Source: Bacteroidota bacterium | GTDB lineage: Bacteria; Bacteroidota; Bacteroidia; Chitinophagales; Chitinophagaceae | DNA length: 64,000 bases | Direction of reading: 5' to 3' | NCBI GenBank assembly: GCA_023418315.1 | Contig: JAEZZY010000047.1 | Span: 56,696 to 120,695 of the forward strand | Part shown: in pieces, positions 24,486 to 32,486 of the stretch | Layout: the number at the start of each line of letters is the position of its first letter | Position numbering within the stretch: the first letter of the stretch is position 1 | Position numbers and translations under genes: made by a program | Notes under the pieces: generated by a model | The model's database searches: none | The model's input: only the letters and a program-made list of their open reading frames with translations | Told to the model about the DNA's origin: nothing

Positions 24486-24511
24486 GAATAATAATGGGAT
24501 GAAATGAAAAG

Positions 24512-24541
24512 CCGAAGCGGAGATATCGCTTCGGTTTTTTT
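24512..24541 (+). terminator. Rho-independent terminator-like hairpin
   Basis: CCGAAGCG at 24512-24519 pairs with CGCTTCGG at 24527-24534, followed by seven T on the plus strand. No intact plus-strand gene ends here, so it may belong to a gene lost when the island arrived. The other 250 or so bases between the island and the small membrane gene hold nothing else I can name. Confidence 0.6.
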
Positions 24542-24651
24542 GTAGTTGTATGATGATAAAAAAAATTGCCAGTCAAAACACCTAAATCGAACTTACATAA
24601 CCACTTTATTGAAAGAGGCTACCGATATTATCGGCAGCCTTGGTGTAGATA

Positions 24652-24819
24652 TTAATGCTGTTTTCTAATAAAGTAAAGGACTAAAGGCAAAGGAGCTAAA
24701 ACTACTTGCAGAACAGAAACTTTAATTTTCCCATATTGAAAATAATTCCCAATAAGAAAGCAAATGTTTACAATGAAAAATAGTAGAACTGCCTTTTTTA
24801 GTTTAGGATTTACTGCCAT
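24652..24819 (-). CDS. Small two-helix membrane protein, coupled to the lipoprotein gene
   Basis: A 55-residue reading frame that opens at the ATG at 24819 and closes with TAA at 24652-24654. It starts with a basic segment (NPKLKKA), then two hydrophobic stretches (about 10-24 and 33-50) split by YFQYGKIK, and ends RKQH. It overlaps the stop of the upstream lipoprotein gene by 10 bases, which suggests translational coupling. No family recognised. Confidence 0.55.
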   Translation of the reverse strand: MAVNPKLKKAVLLFFIVNICFLIGNYFQYGKIKVSVLQVVLAPLPLVLYFIRKQH

Positions 24820-25544
24820 ATAAAGTTGCTGTATTTTAATATTGAAAAAGCATTTATTAAACGTTCTTTATTTAAATCGGAAGTATTATAGTTGGCAATT
24901 TCATTTTGCAAGGCTGTAACGTTATTATTAACATCTTCTTCATTGCCATCATTAATCGCATCTATAGCATTTTTAAACGAGTTGATATCATCACTAGATA
25001 ATGTCATGACACTATTTAAAATAGTTACCTGACTTGAACTGTTCAAAAAGTCAAACTGACTTACATATTCTATCGTATTGTTGATAGTTTCTTCTGAAAT
25101 AGCATCTATTTGTGTTGATAAATCAGGGCGAATTTGCTTCGCTGTAGAAATTATATCTGTATAATTAAGGGATGTGTGTGCTGCAAGATATGCTCTACAA
25201 AAACGATTATGGTCATACCCTAACTGGTCAGTTTCATTTGCTGGATCTGGGTCTGGATTAGGATTTACTGTAACAGGGCTATCATAGTGTGCCGCCATTG
25301 ATGCACAGCCTGCTATAAGAAAGCTGACAGGTCCAAGTTCGGCACTTGCTAAACCGGCTGCAAGATCAGTCCATGCAACCTTATTTTGGTGACGAGTTAA
25401 CTTAAATTGGGAATTTAACTGCCCATTAGTTTGAAAAGCAGGAGGTGATTGTTTTGTAGTTGAATTAGCTGATTGTTTATTGCATGAGCATATAACTATT
25501 GTTGCAATTATCCCTAATGAGAATAACAAAGATATTTTTTTCAT
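24810..25544 (-). CDS. Hypothetical lipoprotein
   Basis: A 244-residue exported protein. The leader KKISLLFSLGIIATIVICSC ends in a lipobox-like site with C21 as the likely lipid anchor. Residues 60-90 are glycine- and alanine-rich and hydrophobic (GLASAELGPVSFLIAGCAS). A short NPNPDPDPAN linker follows, and then a helical acidic domain (about 105-244) with many aspartates and asparagines. I recognise no family. Its AT content is between that of the island and that of the host genes. Confidence 0.65.
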   Translation of the reverse strand: MKKISLLFSLGIIATIVICSCNKQSANSTTKQSPPAFQTNGQLNSQFKLTRHQNKVAWTDLAAGLASAELGPVSFLIAGCASMAAHYDSPVTVNPNPDPDPANETDQLGYDHNRFCRAYLAAHTSLNYTDIISTAKQIRPDLSTQIDAISEETINNTIEYVSQFDFLNSSSQVTILNSVMTLSSDDINSFKNAIDAINDGNEEDVNNNVTALQNEIANYNTSDLNKERLINAFSILKYSNFIWQ

Positions 25545-25663
25545 TTTTTTAAAATTTAATTTGTTAATAAATAAATTGTTTCTGCTTTACAACCTTCTCC
25601 TACCGCGCGCATAGTTCCGGTTGCTTTTGCAAGGCAAACATACTCCTGCCGATTGACGTTTAC

Positions 25664-25717
25664 CACCGTCGTTCGACGGTATTTTTCACCGTTTTTTGAC
25701 GGTGTTTTTCACCGTCG
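25664..25717. repeat. Tandem 23-bp hairpin repeats (CACCGTC units)
   Basis: CACCGTC-type units start at 25664, 25687 and 25710, exactly 23 bases apart, separated by T5. The first holds the perfect palindrome ACCGTCGTTCGACGGT (25665-25680). The second holds CACCGT/ACGGTG (25687-25704). The third is half a unit. They lie 3' of the secreted-protein gene ending at 25742 and about 120 bases upstream of the lipoprotein start at 25544. They could be tandem terminators or a repeated binding site. Confidence 0.7.
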
Positions 25718-25741
25718 TTTAGGGGAGGCATATATCTGATT

Positions 25742-26398
25742 TTATAAACGTAAGTACGCGATTTGGAATGGAAAAACAGAGGTTACCGCAGGGTCTAAAA
25801 AAAATTTCCCTTCTTTATAGTACAGTAGCGCGCCTTCTCCCTTCGTGGTAGCGTAAAACCGATAACTGAATTCCTTTTCCTTATTTTTGGTAACAAAACC
25901 ATAGCCTATATAAAACTCTTTAGGAGCAATGTGTATATGCTCCGATAAAAGATTAACGGTCAGCGTCTTATTGTGAATATCATAAGGATTGTTGATAGGG
26001 ATAATATGCAGTTCGGAATCCTCGTCCGCTGCCTGAAAGAATACAAGTTGTAAAGTAAAAAGAGAAGTGTCAAAAGGCTTCAACCTACAGGTTATTTTAC
26101 TAATCTTTACCGGCACGCTGTCAAGTTTTGAAAATTTTGTGAGGAAATACGTGGAATCCCTATAGTTTTGAAGTGTATCCTTGGGTACATTAAAAACCCA
26201 ATGGATATTCTGTGATTTTATCTTCTTATGATACGTTTGCAAGCCATAATCTTTTACGGTTACTTCGTCAAGATAGATAGCTGTATCAGCAACATTATTT
26301 GAAAAAAAAGTTTGCGCATCTATCGAAAGACTGACACTAAGTGCTAAAAGAATTAAAAAGATATTAAATGTTATTATTACAGTTTTTAATCTACTCAT
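25742..26398 (-). CDS. Hypothetical secreted protein
   Basis: About 218 residues from the ATG at 26398 (chosen because the following 25 residues form a clean signal peptide ending SIDAQ; an upstream extension is possible but lacks a leader). The mature part is beta-rich with YLDEVTVKDYG, NVPKDTLQNYRDS, KITCRLKPFDTS and a C-terminal EGALLYYKEGKFF block. It resembles extracellular beta-sandwich proteins of Bacteroidota but I recognise no family. Periplasmic or surface location is expected. Confidence 0.68.
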   Translation of the reverse strand: MSRLKTVIITFNIFLILLALSVSLSIDAQTFFSNNVADTAIYLDEVTVKDYGLQTYHKKIKSQNIHWVFNVPKDTLQNYRDSTYFLTKFSKLDSVPVKISKITCRLKPFDTSLFTLQLVFFQAADEDSELHIIPINNPYDIHNKTLTVNLLSEHIHIAPKEFYIGYGFVTKNKEKEFSYRFYATTKGEGALLYYKEGKFFLDPAVTSVFPFQIAYLRL

Positions 26399-26411
26399 AA
26401 TAAAATCAATA

Positions 26412-26618
26412 TTACCAAATATACTGAAAGATGGCATTAACAGCAGAACCAGCAATTGCTCCATATGGCGCGCCAAGACAAACACCCACTAACCCAGCAG
26501 CGAGACCCCGTTGAGCGTAGTTTGCATAAAAATAAAAGAGTGTTCGGCATTCTCTGACTACGTCGTAGCGGTAAGCGGTCTTAGACCGCGAAAGCACTTT
26601 GAAATAAATAAGGTGCAT
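26412..26618 (-). other. Small frame with Gly/Ala-rich bacteriocin-like tail (possibly a remnant)
   Basis: A 68-residue reading frame whose last 32 residues (RGLAAGLVGVCLGAPYGAIA, then GSAVNAIFQYIW) form a hydrophobic, glycine-rich stretch with GxxxG-like spacing, as in pore-forming class II peptides or small glycine-zipper proteins. The first 25 residues are encoded by the dispersed repeat at 26551-26622 and look meaningless, so the true 5' end seems to be lost. Coding status is uncertain. The remaining sequence from 26623 to 26790 shows no gene. Confidence 0.3.
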
Positions 26619-26622
26619 TAAA
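26551..26622. repeat. Dispersed repeat copy A with internal inverted repeats
   Basis: It contains GCGGTCTTAGACCGC (perfect inverted repeat) and CTACGTCGTAG, followed by an AT-rich tail with TTTGAAATAAAT and GCATTAAATT. The order CGTAGC, GGTC, GACC, GC, AAA, TTT, AAATAA, ATTAA recurs at 43811-43875 (copy B). It could be a REP-like or MITE-like element. Confidence 0.45.
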
Positions 26623-26789
26623 TTCGGTTTACTTTGTAATATTTACGATTGTGGAGTGGGTGGATTTGAACTATTATACTTGCCGGTATATTCCACGGCG
26701 AACACACCCATAAGTTACAATAAAACGGTAATAAGTCCCCCCCGGTTGTATTCCCCTTCCTTCATCGTTCATTCACCGCCAACATTCCG

Positions 26790-26797
26790 TACATTTG
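26790..26797 (+). promoter_or_regulatory. Candidate -7 promoter element of the SNF2 gene
   Basis: TACATTTG matches TAnnTTTG and lies 21 bases before the ATG at 26819. The more upstream possible start at 26795 would fall inside this element, which supports the 26819 start. Confidence 0.5.
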
Positions 26798-26818
26798 CAG
26801 CTTGCTTTTTGCAGCCTC

Positions 26819-29800
26819 ATGTCATTACCTCCGCTTTTAAAACATATCTACAATCATGGTACGGAAGAAGTGGTGCGCCGCGGGAAAAAGATATTCCTGA
26901 CCACCGGCGTACAGCTTCTGGATGTGGACCACCTCATAGACCGGGTGCGTTTTCGCGTGCGCAACGATCAGTACTATAATTATTACAACGTAACCATCCA
27001 TCATTTCTCGGATGAAAAACGTCTGTCCCTGCGTTGCCAATGCCCCTACAACCTCAGCGATATCTGCCGCCATGAAGTAGCCGCACTCTTTCAGCTCAAT
27101 GATATGCTGCAAAGCGGTTTCTTCGACAATACGGACGTGCGCTACGATCAAAAACACACCGTGGTGCGCATGAGGCAGGTCAATAAACAACTGCTACAGC
27201 TCTTCGCCTCACCGGAAATAGTGGAGCAGGCGGCGCATCTCTCGCAGCATACCCTCATCCGCTCCGCCAAAGACGATAAGATAGAAGCCGAAGTGCCCGA
27301 AGACGAGCATACCTATAAAGTGCTGATTAAGCAAAATGAAGAACGCTATTTCGATACGTCCTGTAGTTGCGATGAAGCCCAGCACCCGCTCTGCAAACAC
27401 AAAGCCGCTGTTTTTTTGAATATCCTTCAAACCTATGGCGCACAGTATTTTCAGACGATGCGCAACTGGGATGAACAGAAGAATAAATTGCTGCGGCTTT
27501 ACGGCTATTCTCTCAATGATGACCTCACCAACAAATTTGCCTTTACCTATGAAAACGGCAAACCGTTCTTACGCGTTCTGGATCCTTCCATCAAAAAAAT
27601 AAATACTCTGCCGCTGCCTTCTCTGTCGGTAACGACCACCGAAGCAGAAGAAAAAGAAAAAAAACGCCTCGGCATCGTGCTGGATACCCGTTCGGATTTT
27701 TTCCCGAATTTGGATATTCGCCTGATAGCGGGTGATGCAGGGGAGAAAGACGAACAATTTTCGGGAGCTATAAGCCTGCTGGAATTGCAGCAATATATAG
27801 ACGCCAATAAATTCAACGAAAACGACCGGGAGCTGATTCCTATCATCCGGAAATTTTCTACAAGGGAAATCCTTAAATACCTGAGGAAAAACCTGCCCTT
27901 CGGCGATTTTATAGATGATGATGCCCAGGTGTTGAAAAATGACCCGGCCGAAGACACGCGCGAACAAGTGTGGGAATACCTGCTGCCTAAATATCAGAAA
28001 CTCCTGGAACGTTTTGCCGATCACTCACTCTGCTTCCTGCAACAAGGCGCTTCGCTGCATTCCAAATCCATTACCCCCATTATTTTTTCGGAGGAAAAAC
28101 TCACCCCGCAGCTTTCGGTACGGCAGCAAGGCGAAGATTATCTGGTGGCACCGGAATGGGTGAAGGGAAACAGCATCCTGCCTTTTGCAGAAACCAAACT
28201 GCTGAACTCCGCCCTCATTCTGCATGAAAACTATGTATATGCCCTCAACGACATCAGCTCCATCCCTATAATCGAAAATTTTCTGCCGGATGGCAAGCTG
28301 GAAATTCCTGCAGTGGATTGGGAACGCTTTCTCAACGAGCGCCTGATGCAATGGGGAAAAACCGTAGAAGTGCATTTTGATGAAACCTTAATAGACTACA
28401 TCACCGATATAAAACCGGCCTATAGGCTTTACCTGCAAGAGCTGGAGCAAGTGTTAGTCTTCAAGCCTTCCTTTGCCTATGAAGATCGGGTAATTCCCTG
28501 GGGGCAATTCGGCAAGGTAATGACCCACGAAAACGGGCGGGTGAAAATCATAGAACGCGATGCGGAGGCGGAGCAAAAATTCATAGACCTGCTGCGCCAC
28601 ATGCACACCGACATACGGCATAATGTGAAAGAGCATTTCTTCTTCCTCTCGGCTACGGCGGTGCTGAACAACAACTGGTTCTACCGTTTCAAAGAAGAAA
28701 TGAACGAATGGAAGGTGGCGCTTTTTGGCTATGAAGGACTGAAAAATCTGCGAATCAACAGCTACAAGCCCGAAACCAAACTGCGCGTGAGCAGCGGTAT
28801 AGACTGGTTTGATGCCGATGTGGAGGTAGCCTTCGGCGACCAGACCGTAACCATAGCCGAAGTAAAAAAAGCGCTGGCGCAGAAGGCAAATTTCGTGCGC
28901 CTGGACGATGGCACAATCGGTCTCCTGCCGGAAGAATGGTTGAAAAAATATTCGTTGCTGCTAAAAGTTGGCGAATCGAAAAACGGTAAGCTGCGTCTGA
29001 AGAAATACCATTTCAGCGTGCTGGACGAATTGCTGGCCGATGTGGATGAAGAGCAACTACAGCAGGAACTGGAAGAAAAAAAAGAGCGGCTTACGGATAT
29101 TATCAAAAACGACTACTCCAGCCTGGAAGTGCCCTCACAAGTAACGGCTACGCTAAGACCCTATCAGGGTGCGGGTTTTCAATGGATGGCCTTTCTGAAC
29201 GAATCGGGATGGGGCGGCATCCTGGCAGATGATATGGGGCTGGGAAAAACCGTGCAAACCCTTTCTTATTTACAATACTATAAAAACCTGCAGGAGGAGG
29301 TAACCTACCTCGTGGTATGCCCTACCACCTTGCTTTATAACTGGGAAAATGAAATAAAAAAATTCACGCCTTCGCTGAGCTATCATATCCACCACGGTCC
29401 GAAACGCATTGTGTCCAACAAGCATTTCCACCAATACGACATCATCATCACTACCTACGGCACGATGCGCAGCGATATAAAAATGTTTAGCGCCTATGAA
29501 TTTGACTATGTGGTTCTCGATGAAAGTCAGGCAATCAAAAATCCGCAATCGCAGGTGGCAAAAGCCTCTTTATTGCTGAATGCAAAAAACCGGCTGGCGC
29601 TGAGCGGTACACCCGTGCAAAACAATACCTTCGACCTCTATGCGCAGATGAATTTCCTGAACCCCGGAATGCTGGGCAGCCGCGAATTTTTCAACAATGA
29701 ATTTGCCGTGCCTATAGATAAATTTCAGGAAACGGAAACCAAACAACAATTGCGCAAGCTCATCTACCCCTTCCTGCTGCGCCGTACCAAAGAGCAGGTA

Positions 29801-30541
29801 GCCAAAGACCTCCCGGAAAAAACAGAGATGGTGCTTTTCTGCGAGATGAAAAAAGAACAACGCAAAATCTACGATGCCTATCGCAATGCCTATAAAAGCA
29901 GTATCCTCGGCATGATAGACGAGCAGGGAATTGAACGTTCGCAAATGCACATCCTGCAAGGGCTTACCCGCCTGCGGCAAATTTGTGATTCACCGGCCAT
30001 CCTCAAAGAAGAACATCGTTTTGAAAACCATTCTATAAAGCTGGATGAGCTGGTGCGGGAAATTGAAGAAAACGTAGGCGACCACAAAGCCCTTATCTTT
30101 TCCCAGTTTCTCGGAATGCTTTCGCTGATAAAAGCCGAACTGGAAAAACACAAGATTCCCTATGTCTATTTCGACGGCAGCAGCACCACCGCCCAGCGCG
30201 AAAAAGCAATTCACGAATTTCAAAACAATGAATCCTGCCGGATTTTTCTTATTTCCCTGAAAGCAGGCGGTATAGGGCTGAACCTCACGGCCGCCGACTA
30301 TGTTTATATCGTAGATCCGTGGTGGAACCCCGCTGTGGAGCAGCAAGCCATAGACCGTACACACCGCATCGGGCAAACCAAAAACATTTTTGCCTACCGG
30401 CTTATCTGCAAAGACACCATAGAAGAAAAAATGATGTTGCTGCAAGACCGCAAACGCCAGTTAGCCCAAGACCTCATAGCCGATGACAGCGCCATCCTCA
30501 AGCGATTGACAAGAGAGGATATTGATTATTTGCTGAGTTAA
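26819..30541 (+). CDS. SNF2-family DNA helicase/translocase with two SWIM-like zinc motifs
   Basis: About 1240 residues. Two zinc-finger-like motifs precede the motor: CQCPYNLSDICRH (about C73, C75, C83, H85) and CSCDEAQHPLCKH (about 181-193), both of the CxCx(n)CxH SWIM type. The middle 600 residues are unrecognised. The SNF2 motor starts near 780: LADDMGLGKT (about 801), VVCPTTLLYNW, DESQAIKN (about 900), SGTPVQNN, then the second RecA lobe with FSQFLGM, FDGSST, SLKAGGIGLNL and QAIDRTHRIGQ (about 1174). These enzymes move along dsDNA with ATP and remodel protein-DNA complexes such as stalled RNA polymerase. Length and layout are normal for the bacterial SWIM-SNF2 family. Confidence 0.95.
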   Translation: MSLPPLLKHIYNHGTEEVVRRGKKIFLTTGVQLLDVDHLIDRVRFRVRNDQYYNYYNVTIHHFSDEKRLSLRCQCPYNLSDICRHEVAALFQLNDMLQSGFFDNTDVRYDQKHTVVRMRQVNKQLLQLFASPEIVEQAAHLSQHTLIRSAKDDKIEAEVPEDEHTYKVLIKQNEERYFDTSCSCDEAQHPLCKHKAAVFLNILQTYGAQYFQTMRNWDEQKNKLLRLYGYSLNDDLTNKFAFTYENGKPFLRVLDPSIKKINTLPLPSLSVTTTEAEEKEKKRLGIVLDTRSDFFPNLDIRLIAGDAGEKDEQFSGAISLLELQQYIDANKFNENDRELIPIIRKFSTREILKYLRKNLPFGDFIDDDAQVLKNDPAEDTREQVWEYLLPKYQKLLERFADHSLCFLQQGASLHSKSITPIIFSEEKLTPQLSVRQQGEDYLVAPEWVKGNSILPFAETKLLNSALILHENYVYALNDISSIPIIENFLPDGKLEIPAVDWERFLNERLMQWGKTVEVHFDETLIDYITDIKPAYRLYLQELEQVLVFKPSFAYEDRVIPWGQFGKVMTHENGRVKIIERDAEAEQKFIDLLRHMHTDIRHNVKEHFFFLSATAVLNNNWFYRFKEEMNEWKVALFGYEGLKNLRINSYKPETKLRVSSGIDWFDADVEVAFGDQTVTIAEVKKALAQKANFVRLDDGTIGLLPEEWLKKYSLLLKVGESKNGKLRLKKYHFSVLDELLADVDEEQLQQELEEKKERLTDIIKNDYSSLEVPSQVTATLRPYQGAGFQWMAFLNESGWGGILADDMGLGKTVQTLSYLQYYKNLQEEVTYLVVCPTTLLYNWENEIKKFTPSLSYHIHHGPKRIVSNKHFHQYDIIITTYGTMRSDIKMFSAYEFDYVVLDESQAIKNPQSQVAKASLLLNAKNRLALSGTPVQNNTFDLYAQMNFLNPGMLGSREFFNNEFAVPIDKFQETETKQQLRKLIYPFLLRRTKEQVAKDLPEKTEMVLFCEMKKEQRKIYDAYRNAYKSSILGMIDEQGIERSQMHILQGLTRLRQICDSPAILKEEHRFENHSIKLDELVREIEENVGDHKALIFSQFLGMLSLIKAELEKHKIPYVYFDGSSTTAQREKAIHEFQNNESCRIFLISLKAGGIGLNLTAADYVYIVDPWWNPAVEQQAIDRTHRIGQTKNIFAYRLICKDTIEEKMMLLQDRKRQLAQDLIADDSAILKRLTREDIDYLLS

Positions 30542-30730
30542 AGGAAAAGGCTGAAGCAACTTTTTCCGGGGAGTATAGCCGAATAAAAAGCAAGGCAACG
30601 GAAACCTATTTGCATGAGTTTGCTTCGTTCTCCCACGATGACGGGAATGTGATTTTGTGCTAAAAAGCGCATATCGGCACGGAATACAAAATACCCAATT
30701 TACGGTATATTATATAGCTGTTGCATACGG

Positions 30731-30738
30731 TAGGTTTG
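30731..30738 (+). promoter_or_regulatory. Candidate -7 promoter element of the small lipoprotein gene
   Basis: TAGGTTTG fits TAnnTTTG, 19 bases before the ATG at 30758. The 180 bases upstream hold a 38-codon open stretch after the SNF2 stop that ends at 30662 and looks like a meaningless or decayed tail. Confidence 0.4.
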
Positions 30739-30757
30739 CGTGATAAAAAACAATTCT

Positions 30758-31207
30758 ATGAAACAGATCAGTTTAGTTTCCGCAATCGTGGCAGGGGTAT
30801 TTCTCTTTCAGCTTAGCTCCTGCAAAAAAGAGGACAATAAAAGCAATACTACCTGCGGCGGCGCCAAATGTACTTATACCTTACAAACAGGTGAAACAGC
30901 AGGTACTACACCGGCAAGCATTGTAGGCAAGCACACCCTTACCTATGATGAAATCACTGCCGGCGGACCGTTTAAAGCAGGCGACCATGCCGTGTTTGAA
31001 CTGACCTCCGACAACAAGCTGGTGGTAACTTTCAATAATGACTGCATCACTCTGGAAAATCCCGTACAAACAAGCCCTGCCGAGGTGTCATTTAACGACA
31101 ACTGCAAGCACCAAGTGCGTTTTGCCGCATCCAAAACCCAAAGCGGCAGCTTGAATGAAATCAATATAAGCTCCTTAACCGGCACTTTCTACGGGCAGTT
31201 TAAATAA
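30758..31207 (+). CDS. Small hypothetical lipoprotein
   Basis: A 149-residue protein from the ATG at 30758. Leader KQISLVSAIVAGVFLFQLSSC makes C22 or so the lipid anchor, followed by a KKEDNKSN spacer. The mature domain has paired cysteines (TTCGGAKCTYTLQTG, NNDCITLEN, NDNCKHQV) and beta-rich segments, so a small disulfide-stabilised beta-barrel or sandwich is plausible. Function unknown. A strong terminator follows. Confidence 0.72.
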   Translation: MKQISLVSAIVAGVFLFQLSSCKKEDNKSNTTCGGAKCTYTLQTGETAGTTPASIVGKHTLTYDEITAGGPFKAGDHAVFELTSDNKLVVTFNNDCITLENPVQTSPAEVSFNDNCKHQVRFAASKTQSGSLNEINISSLTGTFYGQFK

Positions 31208-31237
31208 GCATATTTTTTACTCCTCTTGATAACGAAA

Positions 31238-31272
31238 ACGCGGGTTTCTTTATAGACCCGCGTTTATTTTTT
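31238..31272 (+). terminator. Rho-independent terminator after the small lipoprotein gene
   Basis: ACGCGGGT (31238-31245) pairs perfectly with ACCCGCGT (31256-31263) across a 10-base loop, followed by TTATTTTTTT. It ends the transcript of the lipoprotein gene 30 bases after its stop. Confidence 0.85.
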
Positions 31273-31337
31273 TATAGTCATTTCCTCCAATCCGGCTATA
31301 GGTAAAGTATATATTTTGGTTGGCTACTCCAGAAAAG

Positions 31338-32486
31338 CTAAGCCGGGAGTTCCTCATACACCTTCAGTTCATTATAAACCGTATCGCGCTCTACAGGCAA
31401 CTTACCCACAGCAGTGATGAGGTCGCAGAGTTCTTCGGTACTCATGGCGGGCGTTTGCTCTTCGGAGCCTGCCATCGTGTATATTTTTGTGGTGTCGTCT
31501 ATGGTGCCGTCCAGGTCATTAACGCCAAATTCCAGAGTCATTTGGGCGCTTTGTCTGCCCAGCATCGGCCAGTAAGCTTTCAGGTTTCTGAAATTATCCA
31601 TAAACAAACGGGCAATGGCGTATAGCCGCATATCCTCTATTACCGAGGCTTCCGGCACATGGCTCATGTCATTGTCTTTATTGCGGAATTTCAGCGGGAT
31701 AAAACAATTGAACCCTCCCGTTTTATCTTGCAGCCTACGCAGGCGGCTCATGTGATCTATACGGTGGCGGTAGTTTTCTATATGCCCGTAAAGCATGGTG
31801 GCATTGCTGTGCATTCCCAGTCGGTGCGCCGTTTCGTGAATATGCAGCCATCCTTCCGCATCTACTTTATCGGCGCATATCTGCTCCCGCACTTGGGTGT
31901 CAAATATTTCGGCCCCGCCGCCGGGCAAGGATTGTAGCCCCGCATCATGCAGTTTTTTCATTCCTTCTTCCACACTGAGTTTTGCTTTGCGAAACATGTA
32001 ATCCAGCTCTACAGCCGTAAATCCTTTGATGTGCAACTCCGGACGATGCGCTTTTATATCGCTCACCAGTTCGCAGAAAAATTCCAGGTTCATCTTAGGA
32101 TGCACACCGCCTACGATATGCACTTCCGTAACGGGCTGCCCGTCATATTTTTTTACAATGTCCAGCATCTCCTGTTTAGTCAGTTCCCATCCGTCATCCC
32201 GGTGTTTGTATTGGCGGGAGTAAGAGCAGAAGTTGCACGTGAAAATGCAGACGTTTGTAGGCTCTATGTGGAAATTCCGGTTGAAATAAACTTTATTTCC
32301 ATGCAGCCGTTCCCGCACATGGTTGGCAAGCGTGCCTACGAAAGACAATTCCCCTTTTTCAAAAAGCAGAACGCCCTCCTCTTCGGAAAGGCGTTGCCCG
32401 TTCAGTACTTTTTCGGCTATGGCAAGCAGATGTTTATCTGTGCCGGATTGTTGGAAAAGATGTTCTAACCGTTCCTTACTGTTCAT
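31338..32486 (-). CDS. mqnE: Aminofutalosine synthase MqnE (radical SAM)
   Basis: A 382-residue radical-SAM enzyme from the ATG at 32486. The cluster motif is CIFTCNFC (C80, C84, C87). HIEPTNVC, EVHIVGGVHPK, LPGGGAEIFD and NATMLYGH are characteristic of MqnE and its relatives MqnC/CofH; the EVHIVGG and GGGAEIF blocks with the FRNKDND region point to MqnE. It joins 3-(1-carboxyvinyloxy)benzoate to SAM to give aminodeoxyfutalosine, the committed step in the alternative menaquinone pathway. Its ATG shares one base with the stop of the upstream metalloprotease gene (TAATG), so it may be translated by coupling. An amidohydrolase possibly acting next in the pathway is at 38378. Confidence 0.92.
   Translation of the reverse strand: MNSKERLEHLFQQSGTDKHLLAIAEKVLNGQRLSEEEGVLLFEKGELSFVGTLANHVRERLHGNKVYFNRNFHIEPTNVCIFTCNFCSYSRQYKHRDDGWELTKQEMLDIVKKYDGQPVTEVHIVGGVHPKMNLEFFCELVSDIKAHRPELHIKGFTAVELDYMFRKAKLSVEEGMKKLHDAGLQSLPGGGAEIFDTQVREQICADKVDAEGWLHIHETAHRLGMHSNATMLYGHIENYRHRIDHMSRLRRLQDKTGGFNCFIPLKFRNKDNDMSHVPEASVIEDMRLYAIARLFMDNFRNLKAYWPMLGRQSAQMTLEFGVNDLDGTIDDTTKIYTMAGSEEQTPAMSTEELCDLITAVGKLPVERDTVYNELKVYEELPA

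Noticed and set aside
26640..26720. A tRNA-like 3' end on the minus strand (GTTCAAATCC followed by an acceptor-like CCACTCCAC)
   Set aside because: The T-arm stem does not pair, there is no D-arm or anticodon arm at the right distance, and the 5' acceptor strand is missing.
30542..30662. Open stretch after the SNF2 stop (encoding a short EATFSGEYSRIKSKATETYL-like peptide)
   Set aside because: No start codon of its own, only 38 codons, no recognisable family; treated as non-coding or decayed.
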